Positions 1 to 14,490 of a DNA stretch of 64,000 nucleotides are shown here, piece by piece. The stretch's first letter is position 1. Every line of letters starts with the position of its first letter. The notes under the pieces are model-generated. The model was not told the origin of the DNA. It saw nothing but the letters and a program-made list of their open reading frames with translations, and searched no databases. A program made the position numbers and the translations under genes. The stretch comes from Cherax quadricarinatus. Lineage: Eukaryota; Arthropoda; Malacostraca; Decapoda; Parastacidae. The stretch spans positions 9,277,024 through 9,341,023 of the forward strand of contig NC_091372.1 in NCBI RefSeq assembly GCF_038502225.1. The letters run 5' to 3'.

Positions 1-615
<615 letters not shown>

Positions 616-1190
616 AAGCGACAAACCAGAGGTTAGGTCTTGAGGACTGCATGAGTAATCAAGATTGATGTACTGAACGGAGACTAGCAGAAATTCCTTG
701 ACCCAAGATCATCAACACATCCTCGAAGGATGACGATCTGGAGATGTGACTAGGAGTATATACTCACACGGGGATTTTCAACGTTTCTCATATTACCCCT
801 GGGCTGATGTATTCTCATTTACCCCGACTTCCTGACCAGAAATTGATGCGCCATGAAGAAACAGAAAAATGAGGTCAGAAAAAATAAATATTTACGTTTT
901 ATAAAAAAGCATCGAATATTTACCTTCGCATGTAATTTTTATCCCAAGGTAAATTATCCCTAAGGGTAATTATCCCAAGGTAAATTTACCCCTGGTTGAG
1001 AATCACTTTTAATTGCAGAATAATGAGCTTCGGTGATCCTTGTCTCACTATTTTAAATTTCACAGGTGAAGGCCAAATTTTTTCTCAAAATGATATTTCA
1101 GAAATATTTTAGAAAGTCACTTTGAAATCTATGGAAAAAATTAGAATTTGATTACACAGTCGTCTGTATATTTATACCTTCCAAAGGTCA
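616..1190. other. Non-coding, A/T-rich spacer
   Basis: No gene is seen. The stretch around 930-1005 holds short reiterated segments built on CCCAAGGTAAAT and CCCTAAGGGTAA, which could form local hairpins. Nothing else could be assigned. Confidence 0.4.
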
Positions 1191-1316
1191 ATGATCTGTA
1201 TGTGTCTCATGGGAAGCCCAGGAGCTGTAGCTCGGTGTCCTAATGAGGCCCGTGAACTAAAATTATACTCTTTGAAAAACTGAAATGTCGAGGAAAGTGC
1301 TATGTCATTAATAGGG

Positions 1317-1420
1317 TCAGGAGCTGTAGCTCAACTCCCTTAAGAGGTCCTCCAGATGTACACAAATAGATGCACAGGTGAGTACATAGATACGTACACA
1401 AGTACACAGGTAGGTACACA
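1317..1420 (+). mobile_element. Diverged LINE 3' terminus leading into the giant minisatellite
   Basis: The segment reads GTCAGGAGCTGTAGCTCAAC, then a CACAAATAGATG block, then GGTGAGTACATAG. This matches in order the 3' terminus of the CR1-like LINE that ends at 62.69-62.76 kb (GCCAGGAGCTAGGACTCGAC, CACAAATAGGTG, GGTGAGTACAC). In that copy the terminus is followed by an (AC)n run; here it is followed by ACGTACACAAGTACACAGG and then by the 20-bp array. A second, shorter match (CCAGGAGCTGTAGCTC) lies near 1218. The homology is seen by eye only and is diverged. Confidence 0.5.
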
Positions 1421-4400
1421 TGTACACAGGAATGATGGTGGGTACACAGGAACGATGGTTGGTACATAGGAACGATGGTTGGTACATAGGAACGATGGTT
1501 GGTACACATGAACGATGGTTGGTACATAGGAACGATGGTTGGTACACATGAACGATGGTTGGTACATAGGAACGATGGTTGGTACACATGAACGATGGTT
1601 GGTACACGTGAACGATGGTTGGTACACATGAACGATGGTTGGTACATAGGAACGATGGTTGGTACACATGAACGATGGTTGGTACATAGGAACGATGGTT
1701 GGTACACATGAACGATGGTTGGTACACATGAACGATGGTTGGTACACGTGAACGATGGTTGGTACACATGAACGATGGTTGGTACATAGGAACGATGGTT
1801 GGTACACATGAACGATGGTTGGTACATAGGAACGATGGTTGGTACACATGAACGATGGTTGGTACATAGGAACGATGGTTGGTACACATGAACGATGGTT
1901 GGTACATAGGAACGATGGTTGGTACATAGGAACTATGGTTGGTACACATGAACGATGGTTGGTACATAGGAACGATGGTTGGTACACATGAACGATGGTT
2001 GGTACATAGGAACGATGGTTGGTACACATGAACGATGGTTGGTACATAGGAACGATGGTTGGTACACATGAACGATGGTTGGTACACATGAACGATGGTT
2101 GGTACACGATGGTTGGTACATAGGAACGATGGTTGGTACACATGAACGATGGTTGGTACATAGGAACGATGGTTGGTACACATGAACGATGGTTGGTACA
2201 CATGAACGATGGTTGGTACACATGAACGATGGTTGGTACACATGAACGATGGTTGGTACACATGAACGATGGTTGGTACATAGGAACGATGGTTGGTACA
2301 TGAACGATGGTTGGTACATAGGAACGATGGTTGGTACATAGGAACGATGGTTGGTACATAGGAACGATGGTTGGTACACGATGGTTGGTACATAGGAACG
2401 ATGGTTGGTACACATGAACGATGGTTGGTACACATGAACGATGGTTGGTACATAGGAACGATGGTTGGTACACATGAACGATGGTTGGTACACATGAACG
2501 ATGGTTGGTACATAGGAACGATGGTTGGTACACATGAACGATGGTTGGTACACATGAACGATGGTTGGTACACATGAACGATGGTTGGTACACATGAACG
2601 ATGGTTGGTACATAGGAACGATGGTTGGTGGTTGGTACACATGAACGATGGGTGAACGATGGTTGGTACACATGAACGATGGTTGGTACATAGGAACGAT
2701 GGTTGGTACACATGAACGATGGTTGGTACACATGAACGATGGTTGGTACATAGGAACGATGGTTGGTACACGATGAACGATGGTTGGTACATAGGAACGA
2801 TGGTTGCTACATATGAACGATGGTTGGTACATAGGAACGATGGTTGGTACACATGAACGATGGTTGGTACATAGGAACGATGGTTGGTACACATGAACGA
2901 TGGTTGGTACATAGGAACGATGGTTGGTACATAGGAACGATGGTTGGTACATAGGAACGATGGTTGGTACATAGGAACGATGGTTGGTACACATGAACGA
3001 TGGTTGGTACACATGAACGATGGTTGGTACACATGAACGATGGTTGGTACACATGAACGATGGTTGGTACACATGAACGATGGTTGGTACACATGAACGA
3101 TGGTTGGTACACGTGAACGATGGTTGGTACACATGAACGATGGTTGGTACATAGGAACGATGGTTGGTACATAGGAACGATGGTTGGTACACATGAACGA
3201 TGGTTGGTACATAGGAACGATGGTTGGTACATAGGAACGATGGTTGGTACATAGGAACGATGGTTGGTACATAGGAACGATGGTTGGTACACATGAACGA
3301 TGGTTGGTACATAGGAACGATGGTTGGTACACATGAACGATGGTTGGTACATAGGAACGATGGTTGGTACACGTGAACGATGGTTGGTACACATGAACGA
3401 TGGTTGGTACATAGGAACGATGGTTGGTACATAGGAACGATGGTTGGTACACATGAACGATGGTTGGTACATAGGAACGATGGTTGGTACATAGAAACGA
3501 TGGTTGGTACACATGAACGATGGTTGGTACATAGGAACGATGGTTGGTACACGTACAATGGTTGGTACACATGAACGATGGTTGGTACATAGGAACGATG
3601 GTTGGTACACATAAACGATGGTTGGTACACGTGAACGATGGTTGGTACACGTGAACGATGGTTGGTACATAGGAACGATGGTTGGTACATAGGAACGATG
3701 GTTGGTACACGTGAACGATGGTTGGTACACGTGAACGATGGTTGGTACACATGAACGATGGTTGGTACACATGAACGATGGTTGGTACATAGGAACGATG
3801 GTTGGTACATAGGAACGATGGTTGGTACATAGGAACGATGGTTGGTACATAGGAACGATGGTTGGTACATAGGAACGATGGTTGGTACATAGGAACGATG
3901 GTTGGTACATAGGAACGATGGTTGGTACACATGAACGATGGTTGGTACATAGGAACGATGGTTGGTACACATGAACGATGGTTGGTACATAGGAACGATG
4001 GTTGGTACATAGGAACGATGGTTGGTACATAGGAACGATGGTTGGTACACATGAACGATGGTTGGTACACGTGAACGATGGTTGGTACACATGAACGATG
4101 GTTGGTACACGTGAACGATGGTTGGTACACATGAACGATGGTTGGTACACGTGAACGCTGGTTGGTACATAGGAACGATGGTTGGTACATAGGAACGATG
4201 GTTGGTACATAGGAACGATGGTTGGTACATAGGAACGATGGTTGGTACATAGGAACGATGGTTGGTACATAGGAACGATGGTTGGTACACGTGAACGATG
4301 GTTGGTACATAGGAACGATGGTTGGTACATAGGAACGATGGTTGGTACACATGAACGATGGTTGGTACACGTGAACGATGGTTGGTACACGTGAACGATG

Positions 4401-7400
4401 GTTGGTACATAGGAACGATGGTTGGTACACATGAACGATGGTTGGTACACGTGAACGATGGTTGGTACATAGGAACGATGGTTGGTACACATGAACGATG
4501 GTTGGTACACGTGAACGATGGTTGGTACACGTGAACGATGGTTGGTACACATGAACGATGGTTGGTACATAGGAACGATGGTTGGTACACGTGAACGATG
4601 GTTGGTACATAGGAACGATGGTTGGTACACATGAACGATGGTTGGTACACATGAACGATGGTTGGTACACATGAACGATGGTTGGTACACATGAACGATG
4701 GTTGGTACACATGAACGATGGTTGGTACACATGAACGATGGTTGGTACATAGGAACGATGGTTGGTACATAGGAACGATGGTTGGTACACATGAACGATG
4801 GTTGGTACATAGGAACGATGGTTGGTACATAGGAACGATGGTTGGTACATAGGAACGATGATTGGTACATAGGAACGATGGTTGGTACACATGAACGATG
4901 GTTGGTACACATGAACGATGGTTGGTACACATGAACGATGGTTGGTACACATGAACGTTGGTTGGTACACATGAACGATGGTTGGTACACATGAACGATG
5001 GTTGGTACATAGGAACGATGGTTGGTACATAGGAACGATGGTTGGTACACATGAACGATGGTTGGTACATAGGAACGATGGTTGGTACACATGAACGATG
5101 GTTGGTACATAGGAACGATGGTTGGTACATAGGAACGATGGTTGGTACATAGGAACGATGGTTGGTACATAGGAACGATGGTTGGTACACATGAACGATG
5201 GTTGGTACACATGAACGATGGTTGGTACACATGAACGATGGTTGGTACACATGAACGATGGTTGGTACACATGAACGATGGTTGGTACACATGAACGATG
5301 GTTGGTACATAGGAACAATGGTTGGTACATAGGAACGATGGTTGGTACATAGGAACGATGGTTGGTACACATGAACGACGGTTGGTACATAGGAACAATG
5401 GTTGGTACATAGGAACGATGGTTGGTACACATGAACGATGGTTGGTACATAGGAACGATGGTTGGTACATAGGAACGATGGTTAGTACATAGGAACGATG
5501 GTTGGTACATAGGAACGATGGTTGGTACACATGAACGATGGTTGGTACATAGGAACGATGGTTGGTACATAGGAACGATGGTTGTACATAGGAACGATGG
5601 TTGGTACACATGAACGATGGTTGGTACACATGAACGATGGTTGGTACATAGGAACGATGGTTGGTACATAGGAACGATGGTTGGTACACATGAACGATGG
5701 TTGGTACATAGGAACGATGGTTGGTACACATGAACGATGGTTGGTACATAGGAACGATGGTTGGTACATAGGAACGATGGTTGGTACATAGGAACGATGG
5801 TTGGTACATAGGAACGATGGTTGGTACATAGGAACGATGGTTGGTACATAGGAACGATGGTTGGTACATAGGAACGATGGTTGGTACACATGAACGATGG
5901 TTGGTACATAGGAACGATGGTTGGTACATAGGAACGATGGTTGGTACATAGGAACGATGGTTGGTACATAGGAACGATGGTTGGTACATAGGAACGATGG
6001 TTGGTACATAGGAACGATGGTTGGTACATAGGAACGATGGTTGGTACATAGGAACGATGGTTGGTACATAGGAACGATGGTTGGTACATAGGAACGATGG
6101 TTGGTACATAGGAACGATGGTTGGTACACATGAACGATGGTTGGTACATAGGAACGATGGTTGGTACATAGGAACGATGGTTGGTACATAGGAACGATGG
6201 TTGGTACATAGGAACGATGGTTGGTACACATGAACGATGGTTGGTACATAGGAACGATGGTTGGTACATAGGAACGATGGTTGGTACATAGGAACGATGA
6301 TTGGTACACATGAACGATGGTTGGTACATAGGAACGATGGTTGGTACATAGGAACGATGGTTGGTACATAGGAACGATGGTTGGTACACATGAACGATGG
6401 TTGGTACATAGGAACGATGGTTGGTACACATGAACGATGGTTGGTACATAGGAACGATGGTTGGTACATAGGAACGATGGTTGGTACATAGGAACGATGG
6501 TTGGTACACATGAACGATGGTTGGTACATAGGAACGATGGTTGGTACACATGAACGATGGTTGGTACATAGGAACGATGGTTGGTACATAGGAACGATGG
6601 TTGGTACATAGGAACGATGGTTGGTACATAGGAACGATGGTTGGTACACATGAACGATGGTTGGTACATAGGAACGATGGTTGGTACATAGGAACGATGG
6701 TTGGTACATAGGAACGTACATGATGGTTGGTACACATGAACGATGGTTGGTACATAGGAACGATGGTTGGTACATGAACGATGTTTGGTACACAGGAACG
6801 ATGGTTGGTACATAGGAACGATGGTTGGTACATAGGAACGATGGTTGGTACATAGGAACGATGGTTGGTACATAGGAACGATGGTTTGTACATAGGAACG
6901 ATGGTTGGTACATAGGAACGATGGTTGGTACATAGGAAAGATGGTTGGTACACATGAACGATGGTTGGTACATAGGAACGATGGTTGGTACACATGAACG
7001 ATGGTTGGTACACATGAACGATGGTTGGTACATAGGAACGATGGTTGGTACATAGGAACGATGGTTGGTACACATGAACGATGGTTGGTACATAGGAACG
7101 ATGGTTGGTACATAGGAACGATGGTTGGTACATAGGAACGATGGTTGGTACATAGGAACGATGGTTGGTACATAGGAACGATGGTTGGTACATAGGAACG
7201 ATGGTTGGTACATAGGAACGATGGTTGGTACATAGGAACGATGGTTGGTACACATGAACGATGGTTGGTACATAGGAACGATGGTTGGTACATAGGAACG
7301 ATGGTTGGTACACATGAACGATGGTTGGTACATAGGAACGATGGTTGGTACATAGGAACGATGGTTGGTACACATGAACGATGGTTGGTACACATGAACG

Positions 7401-10400
7401 ATGGTTGGTACATAGGAACGATGGTTGGTACATAGGAACGATGGTTGGTACATAGGAACGATGGTTGGTACATAGGAACGATGGTTGGTACATAGGAACG
7501 ATGGTTGGTACATAGGAACGATGGTTGGTACACATGAACGATGGTTGGTACACATGAACGATGGTTGGTACATAGGAACGATGGTTGGTACACATGAACG
7601 ATGGTTGGTACATAGGAACGATGGTTGGTACACATGAACGATGGTTGGTACATAGGAACGATGGTTGGTACATAGGAACGATGGTTGGTACATAGGAACG
7701 ATGGTTGGTACATAGGAACGATGGTTGTTTCATAGGAACGATGGTTGGTACACATGAACGATGGTTGGTACACAGGAACGATGGTTGGTACATAGGAACG
7801 ATGGTTGGTACATAGGAACGATGGTTGGTACACATGAACGATGGTTGGTACATAGGAACGATGGTTGGTACACATGAACGATGGTTGGTACATAGGAACG
7901 ATGGTTGGTACACATGAACGATGGTTGGTACATAGGAACGATGGTTGGTACACATGAACGATGGTTGGTACATAGGAACGATGGTTGGTACATAGGAACG
8001 ATGGTTGGTACATAGGAACGATGGTTGGTACATAGGAACGATGGTTGGTACACATGAACGATGGTTGATACACATGAACGATGGTTGATACACATGAACG
8101 ATGGTTGGTACATAGGAACGATGGTTGGTACACATGAACGATGGTTGGTACATAGGAACGATGGTTGGTACATAGGAACGATGGTTGGTACATAGGAACG
8201 ATGGTTGGTACACATGAACGATGGTTGGTACATAGGAACGATGGTTGGTACACAGGAACGATGGTTGGTACATAGGAACGATGGTTGGTACATAGGAACG
8301 ATGGTTGGTACACATGAACGATGGTTGGTACATAGGAACGATGGTTGGTACACATGAACGATGGTTGGTACATAGGAACGATAGTTGGTACACATGAACG
8401 ATGGTTGGTACATAGGAACGATGGTTGGTACATAGGAACGATGGTTGGTACACATGAACGATGGTTGGTACATAGGAACGATGGTTGGTACACATGAACG
8501 ACGGTTGGTACATAGGAACGATGGTTGGTACATAGGAACGATGGTTGGTACACATGAACGATGGTTGGTACATAGGAACGATGGTTGGTACATAGGAACG
8601 ATGGTTGATCCACATGAACGATGGTTGGTACATAGGAACGATGGTTGGTACACATGAACGACGGTTGGTACATAGGAACGATGGTTGGTACATAGGAACG
8701 ATGGTTGGTACACATGAACGATGGTTGGTACATAGGAACGATGGTTGGTACACATGAACGATGGTTGGTACATAGGAACGATGGTTGGTACACATGAACG
8801 ATGGTTGGTACGTAGGAACGATGGTTGGTACATAGGAACGATGGTTGGTACATAGGAACGATGGTTGGTACACATGAACGATGGTTGGTACATAGGAACG
8901 ATGGTTGGTACACAGGAACGATGGTTGGTACATAGGAACGATGGTTGGTACACATGAACGATGGTTGGTACATAGGAACGATGGTTGGTACACAGGAACG
9001 ATGGTTGGTACATAGGAACGATGGTTGGTACACATGAACGATGGTTGGTACATAGGAACGATGGTTGGTACACATGAACGATGGTTGGTACACATGAACG
9101 ATGGTTGGTACATAGGAACGATGGTTGGTACATAGGAACGATGGTTGGTACACATGAACGATGGTTGGTACACATGAACGATGGTTGGTACACATGAACG
9201 ATGGTTGGTACATAGGAACGATCGTTGGTACATAGGAACGATGGTTGGTACACATGAACGATGGTTGGTACACATGAACGATGGTTGGTACATAGGAACG
9301 ATGGTTGGTACACATGAACGATGGTTGGTACATAAGAACGATGGTTGGTACACATGAACGATGGTTGGTACATAGGAACGATGGTTGATACACATGAACG
9401 ATGGTTGGTACACATGAACGATGGTTGGTACATAGGAACGATGGTTAGTACATAGGAGCGATGGTTGGTACACATGAACGATGGTTGGTACATAGGAACG
9501 ATGGTTGGTACACATGAACGATGGTTGGTACATAGGAACGATGGTTGGTACATAGGAACGATGGTTGGTACACATGAACGATGGTTGGTACACATGAACG
9601 ATGGTTGGTACACATGAACGATGGTTGGTACACATGAACGATGGTTGGTACACATGAACGAGGGTTGGTACACATGAACGATAGTTGGTACACATGAACG
9701 ATGGTTGGTACACATGAACGATGGTTGGTACACATGAACGATGGTTGGTACATAGGAATGATGGTTGGTACACATGAACGATGGTTGGTACATAGGAACG
9801 ATGGTTGGTACACATGAACGATGGTTGGTACACATGAACGATGGTTGGTACATAGGAACGATGGTTGGTACATAGGAACGATGGTTGGTACATAGGAACG
9901 ATGGTTGGTACACATGAACGATGGTTGGTACATAGGAACGATGGTTGGTACATAGGAACGATGGTTGGTACACATGAACGATGGTTGGTACATAGGAACG
10001 ATGGTTGGTACATAGGAACGATGGTTGGTACATAGGAACGATGGTTGGTACATAGGAACGGTGGTTGGTACACATGAACGATGGTTGGTACATAGGAACG
10101 ATGGTTGGTACATAGAAACGATGGTTGGTACATAGGAACGATGGTTGGTACACATGAACGATGGTTGGTACATAGGAACGATGGTTGGTACATAGGAACG
10201 ATGGTTGGTACACATGAACGATGGTTGGAACATAGGAACGATGGTTGGTGCACATGAACGATGGTTGGTACATAGGAACGATGGTTGGTACATAGGAACG
10301 ATGGTTGGTACACATGAACGATGGTTGGTACATAGGAACGATGGTTGGTACATAGGAACGATGGTTGGTACATAGGAACGATGGTTGGTACACATGAACG

Positions 10401-11795
10401 ATGGTTGGTGCATAGGAACGATGGTTGGTACATAGGAACAATGGTTGGTACACATGAACGATGGTTGGTACATAGGAGCGATGGTTGGTACATAGGAACG
10501 ATGGTTGGTACACATGAACGATGGTTGGTACATAGGAACGATGGTTGGTACACATGAACGATGGTTGGTACATAGGAACGATGGTTGGTACATAGGAACG
10601 ATGGTTGGTACACATGAACGATGGTTGGTACATAGGAACGATGGTTGGTACATAGGAACGATGGTTGGTACACATGAACGATGGTTGGTACATAGGAACG
10701 ATGGTTGGTACACATGAACGATGGTTGGTACATAGGAACGATGGTTGGTACATAGGAACGATGGTTGGTACACATGAACGATGGTTGGTACATAGGAACG
10801 ATGGTTGGTACACATGAACGATGGTTGGTACATAGGAACGATGGTTGGTACATAGGAACGATGGTTGGTACACATGAACGATGGTTGGTACATAGGAACG
10901 ATGGTTGGTACATAGGAACGATGGTTGGTACACATGAACGATGGTTGGTACATAGGAACGATGGTTGGTACATAGGAACGATGGTTGGTACACATGAACG
11001 ATGGTTGGTACATAGGAACGATGGTTGGTACATAGGAACGATGGTTGGTACACATGAACGATGGTTGGTACATAGGAACGATGGTTGGTACATAGGAACG
11101 ATGGTTGGTACACATGAACGATGGTTGGTACATAGGAACGATGGTTGGTACATAGGAACGATGGTTGGTACATAGGAACGATGGTTGGTACACATGAACG
11201 ATGGTTGGTACATAGGAACGATGGTTGGTACATAGGAACGATGGTTGGTACACATGAACGATGGTTGGTACATAGGAACGATGGTTGGTACATAGGAACG
11301 ATGGTTGGTACACATGAACGATGGTTGGTACATAGGAACGATGGTTGGTACATAGGAACGATGGTTGGTACACATGAACGATGGTTGGTACATAGGAACG
11401 GTGGTTGGTACATAGGAACGATGGTTGGTACATAGGAACGATGGTTGGTACATAGGAACGATGGTTGGTACACATGAACGATGGTTGGTACATAGGAACG
11501 ATGGTTGGTACATAGGAACGATGGTTGGTACACATGAACGATGGTTGGTACATAGGAACGATGGTTGGTACATAGGAACGATGGTTGGTACATAGGAACG
11601 ATGGTTGGTACACATGAACGATGGTTGGTACATAGGAACGATGGTTGGTACATAGGAACGATGGTTGGTACATAGGAACGATGGTTGGTACATAGGAACG
11701 ATGGTTGGTACATAGGAACGATGGTTGGTACATAGGAACGATGGTTGGTACACATGAACGATGGTTGGTACATAGGAACGATGGTTGGTACACAG
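1421..11795. repeat. Giant 20-bp minisatellite, about 10.4 kb
   Basis: About 515 tandem copies of a 20-bp unit with two dominant forms: A, ggtacacatgaacgatggtt, and B, ggtacataggaacgatggtt. Minor forms carry CACGTG or CACAGG at the variable hexamer. The first 1.4 kb contains several deletions and register shifts (about 2100, 2300, 2375, 2630-2660, 2770), as do sites near 3550, 5584 and 6715-6780. The far half is much more regular. A 60-bp higher-order unit, A-B-B, runs almost perfectly from about 10,500 to 11,400. Because 20 is not a multiple of 3 and the minus-strand unit has no stop, all three minus frames stay open for kilobases with the same 20-residue period. I regard these frames as non-coding. 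Confidence 0.97.
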
Positions 11796-12794
11796 GAAGA
11801 CAGGTGGGCACGCAGTGACACAGGTGGGTACAAAGGTGAGACAAGGTGGGCAGAGTTACTTCACAGTGCAAAAATTCCCTTTCGAACAGCAACCAAAAGT
11901 CAGGGGTTCAGGTGTTAGTTCCTGGATTTTAACCTGAGCCGCGTCATCATGTATATGTCCTATGTATCTCTCACACATATTTATGCATGTTACTCATATC
12001 TCTGTAAGTCACACATCTGTATGATGCTCATTCCTCTCAAGAAAATCTTTATGTCAAGGTTAGGAAACGTCTGGGTTAGGAAAGTATTTCCTAAGACAGT
12101 CGGGTTAATTGGCACACTGTGAATGGGCAGTTTTCCCTTCCGTGGGTGGTTATGGGTGTGGTCTCTCCATAAGGGCATGCTTGATGGTGCTCAAGGTCCC
12201 TTGATTTACTGGTTCAGTCAAATCACTAATATATATGTATATACAGGAGAGACAGATGGATATGTTAGCTAAATTGGACACAGATGCAATATGACATTTT
12301 ATCGTGGTAATGTTTCGTTCTTCAGAGGATTTGTCAAGCTGAGGTCCTGGAAGCCCACACGGGAGCTACCTGCTGGAATGAAATATTTTTACCTAGGAAA
12401 AGACAGATAGCAGAGGACTTTACCTCAGCTATATGCTGGAAAGAACTCTTCACCTTTACCTTGGGACAGACAGATACCAGTGAACCCTACGGTTTCTACC
12501 GAGGCTACGTACTGAGAACTAGCTCCTTCTCTTGAGTTTCATTACTATCATGTATTATCTAGATGTTTGAGGAAAGGATAGTAAAACAGAAGGCTCTCTC
12601 CGCACCCTCCACTTCCCGTAGCCACTGCCGGTATGAAATTAAAAAAATACCATATAATTCTGAACAATGAGGAGTTTTCAATAGAGTTGGAAGTATTTAT
12701 AAGGAATTTGCTACGACTACATCTACTTATCTGTTCTCTTAGCAGCGTAACTTTCAGTGTAACTCTCCTGCTACAACAGAACTGTGATTATCAG

Positions 12795-12795
<1 letters not shown>
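11796..12795. other. Right flank of the giant array and non-coding spacer
   Basis: At 11,790-11,850 degenerate units (GGTACACAGG, GGTGGGCACG, GGTGGGTACAAAGG) mark the decaying edge of the array. The remainder holds no recognisable gene. Near 12,295-12,330 the text TTTATCGTGGTAATGTTTCG matches the core of the dispersed palindromic element seen elsewhere in the window. Confidence 0.45.
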
Positions 12796-12879
<84 letters not shown>

Positions 12880-13045
12880 TATCTTTATTTCTACCAGTAC
12901 ATGTACAAGATATACAGACCATAGTTGACATCAATGACATACTACTATATAGAAAGCCGTTTGTTTTGCAGAGCATTTCCCGCAAATTATATCAATTTTG
13001 TCCCAGGATGCGACCCACACCAGTCCACTAACACCCAGGTACATC
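12796..13045 (-). mobile_element. tRNA-derived SINE, 5'-truncated, (ATT)n tail
   Basis: Read on the minus strand this contains, in order, ACACCCAGGTAC in reverse, the CAGGATGCGACCCACACC block, a GGGAAATGCTCTGC-like block, the TATATAGTAGTATGTCATTG block and a 3' tail of about 27 ATT repeats (plus-strand AAT, about 12,797-12,879). The blocks match the copies at 14.1, 39.0 and 44.0 kb. The tRNA-like head is missing. The open frame 12,633-13,031, with poly-N, is a shadow of this tail. Confidence 0.75.
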
Positions 13046-13450
13046 TTCAGCTTACCACTGACTCCTCTTCCTGATACATGCAAGTGGACGAGCACCACTG
13101 TTAAGACTACCACAATCACCACTGTTAAAGGTTAAAAAGGGCACAATACCATGACTGGAACAATACACATATAACCCGCACACAGAAAACTTAGACTTAC
13201 GGCGACGTTTCGGTCCTATTTGAACCATTAATTAGTTCCTATTGCTATCTGTACTTCTACCACTACTAGTACTGACATCGGTAACTCACTGCTCCTGAAG
13301 ATCGAAATGAACTACGGCAGTATCAACAATCTACTGATCATTGCTTGCCTCTGCATACTGTCTTGCTTATTGCTACGTTTGTAAAGTACTTGGCCAGGTA
13401 GTTCTTCAATGCTTGCACTAGTTTCACGTTTACAGCTTCAGCGGGGAATT
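13046..13450. other. Non-coding, half of a dispersed palindromic element
   Basis: At 13,135-13,215 the text GGGCACAATACCATGACTGG is followed by AACAATACACATATAACCCG and GCGACGTTTCGGTCC. The same order occurs in a full inverted form at 54.61-54.78 kb and as the opposite arm at 18.53-18.60 and 60.15-60.26 kb. No gene is seen. Confidence 0.45.
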
Positions 13451-13954
13451 TGATTCATTCTGCTATAATTTTATTTGCTTCATTTTGCTATAATTCCATT
13501 TGCTTCATTCTGCTATAATTCCATTTGCTTCATTCTGCTATAATTCCATTTGCTTCATTCTGCTATAATTCTATTTGCTTCATTTTGCTATAATTCCATT
13601 TGCTTCATTCTGCTATAATTCTATTTGCTTCATTCTGCTATAATTCCATTTACTTCATTTTGCTATAATTCCATTTGCTTCATTCTGCTATAATTCCATT
13701 TGCTTCATTTTGCTATAATTCCATTTGCTTCATTTTGCTATAATTCCATTTGCATCATTCTGCTATAATTCCATTTGCACCATTCTGCTATAATTCCATT
13801 TGCTTCATTCTGCTATAATTCCATTTGCTTCATTTTGCTATAATTCCATTTGCTTCATTCTGCTATAATTTCATTTGCTTCATTCTGCTATAATTTCATT
13901 TGCTTCATTCTGCTATAATTCCATTTGCTTTATTATGCTATAATTCCATTTGCA
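13451..13954. repeat. 25-bp minisatellite
   Basis: About 20 copies of a 25-bp unit made of TTCATTCTGCTATAATTCCA plus TTTGC. Common substitutions are TTC/TTT before TGCTATAA and TCC/TTC/TCT after TATAAT. The array ends in a short poly-A run. Array type is clear; function unknown. Confidence 0.95.
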
Positions 13955-14117
13955 AAAAAAAAAAATGACTTTACATACGTTCATGTTGCATCACTTGTTT
14001 CGAGGTTTCTTTGCTTTACGTTAGTGTATGTATGTGTGTGTGTGTTTTAATAGTGTCTTGTGTCTGAGGTTTTGAAAACGTTTTGGTATGATAAGGATCT
14101 GAATGTTTGATCTCGTG

Positions 14118-14402
14118 GTCTCCGTTTCCCGTAATTGGGTTGGTAGCGCATTCATCTCACACACTGAGGTATGTGGTTCGATCCTCAGTACGGGTGGAAA
14201 CATTAGGACGTGTTTCCTTAAGACACCGGCTGCCCATGTTCACCTAGCAGGAAAATAGGTACCTGGGTGTTAGTTGACTGGGGACAAAACTGACCTAATT
14301 TGTGGGATATGCTCAGCATAACAAGGAACTTTCTATATAGTAGTATGTCATTGATGTCAGCTATGGTCTGTATACCTTGTACATGTACTGGTAGAAATAA
14401 AG

Positions 14403-14489
<87 letters not shown>

Positions 14490-14490
14490 A
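14118..14490 (+). mobile_element. Full-length tRNA-derived SINE, (ATT)n tail
   Basis: The head contains an A-box-like GGGTTGGTAGCGCA and a B-box-like GGTTCGATCC within a TGTGGTTCGATCCTCAGTAC T-arm-like stretch, as expected for an internal RNA polymerase III promoter. The body holds the module TTCACCTAGCAG...TAGGTACCTGGGTGTTAG, then GGGATATGCTCAGC and the TATATAGTAGTATGTCATTG block. The tail is about 28 ATT repeats (14,404-14,490). This is the cleanest copy of the family here. It has no coding capacity, and mobilisation would need a LINE partner. Confidence 0.85.

Noticed and set aside
1317..11753. 3,478-codon minus-strand frame, and similar frames in the two other phases
   Set aside because: All three phases read the same 20-residue period from a stop-free 20-bp unit. 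No promoter, splice site or non-repeat domain is visible, so it is an artefact of the array.
1421..11795. CRISPR-like array
   Set aside because: Repeats are directly tandem without unique spacers, and the surrounding sequence is eukaryotic.
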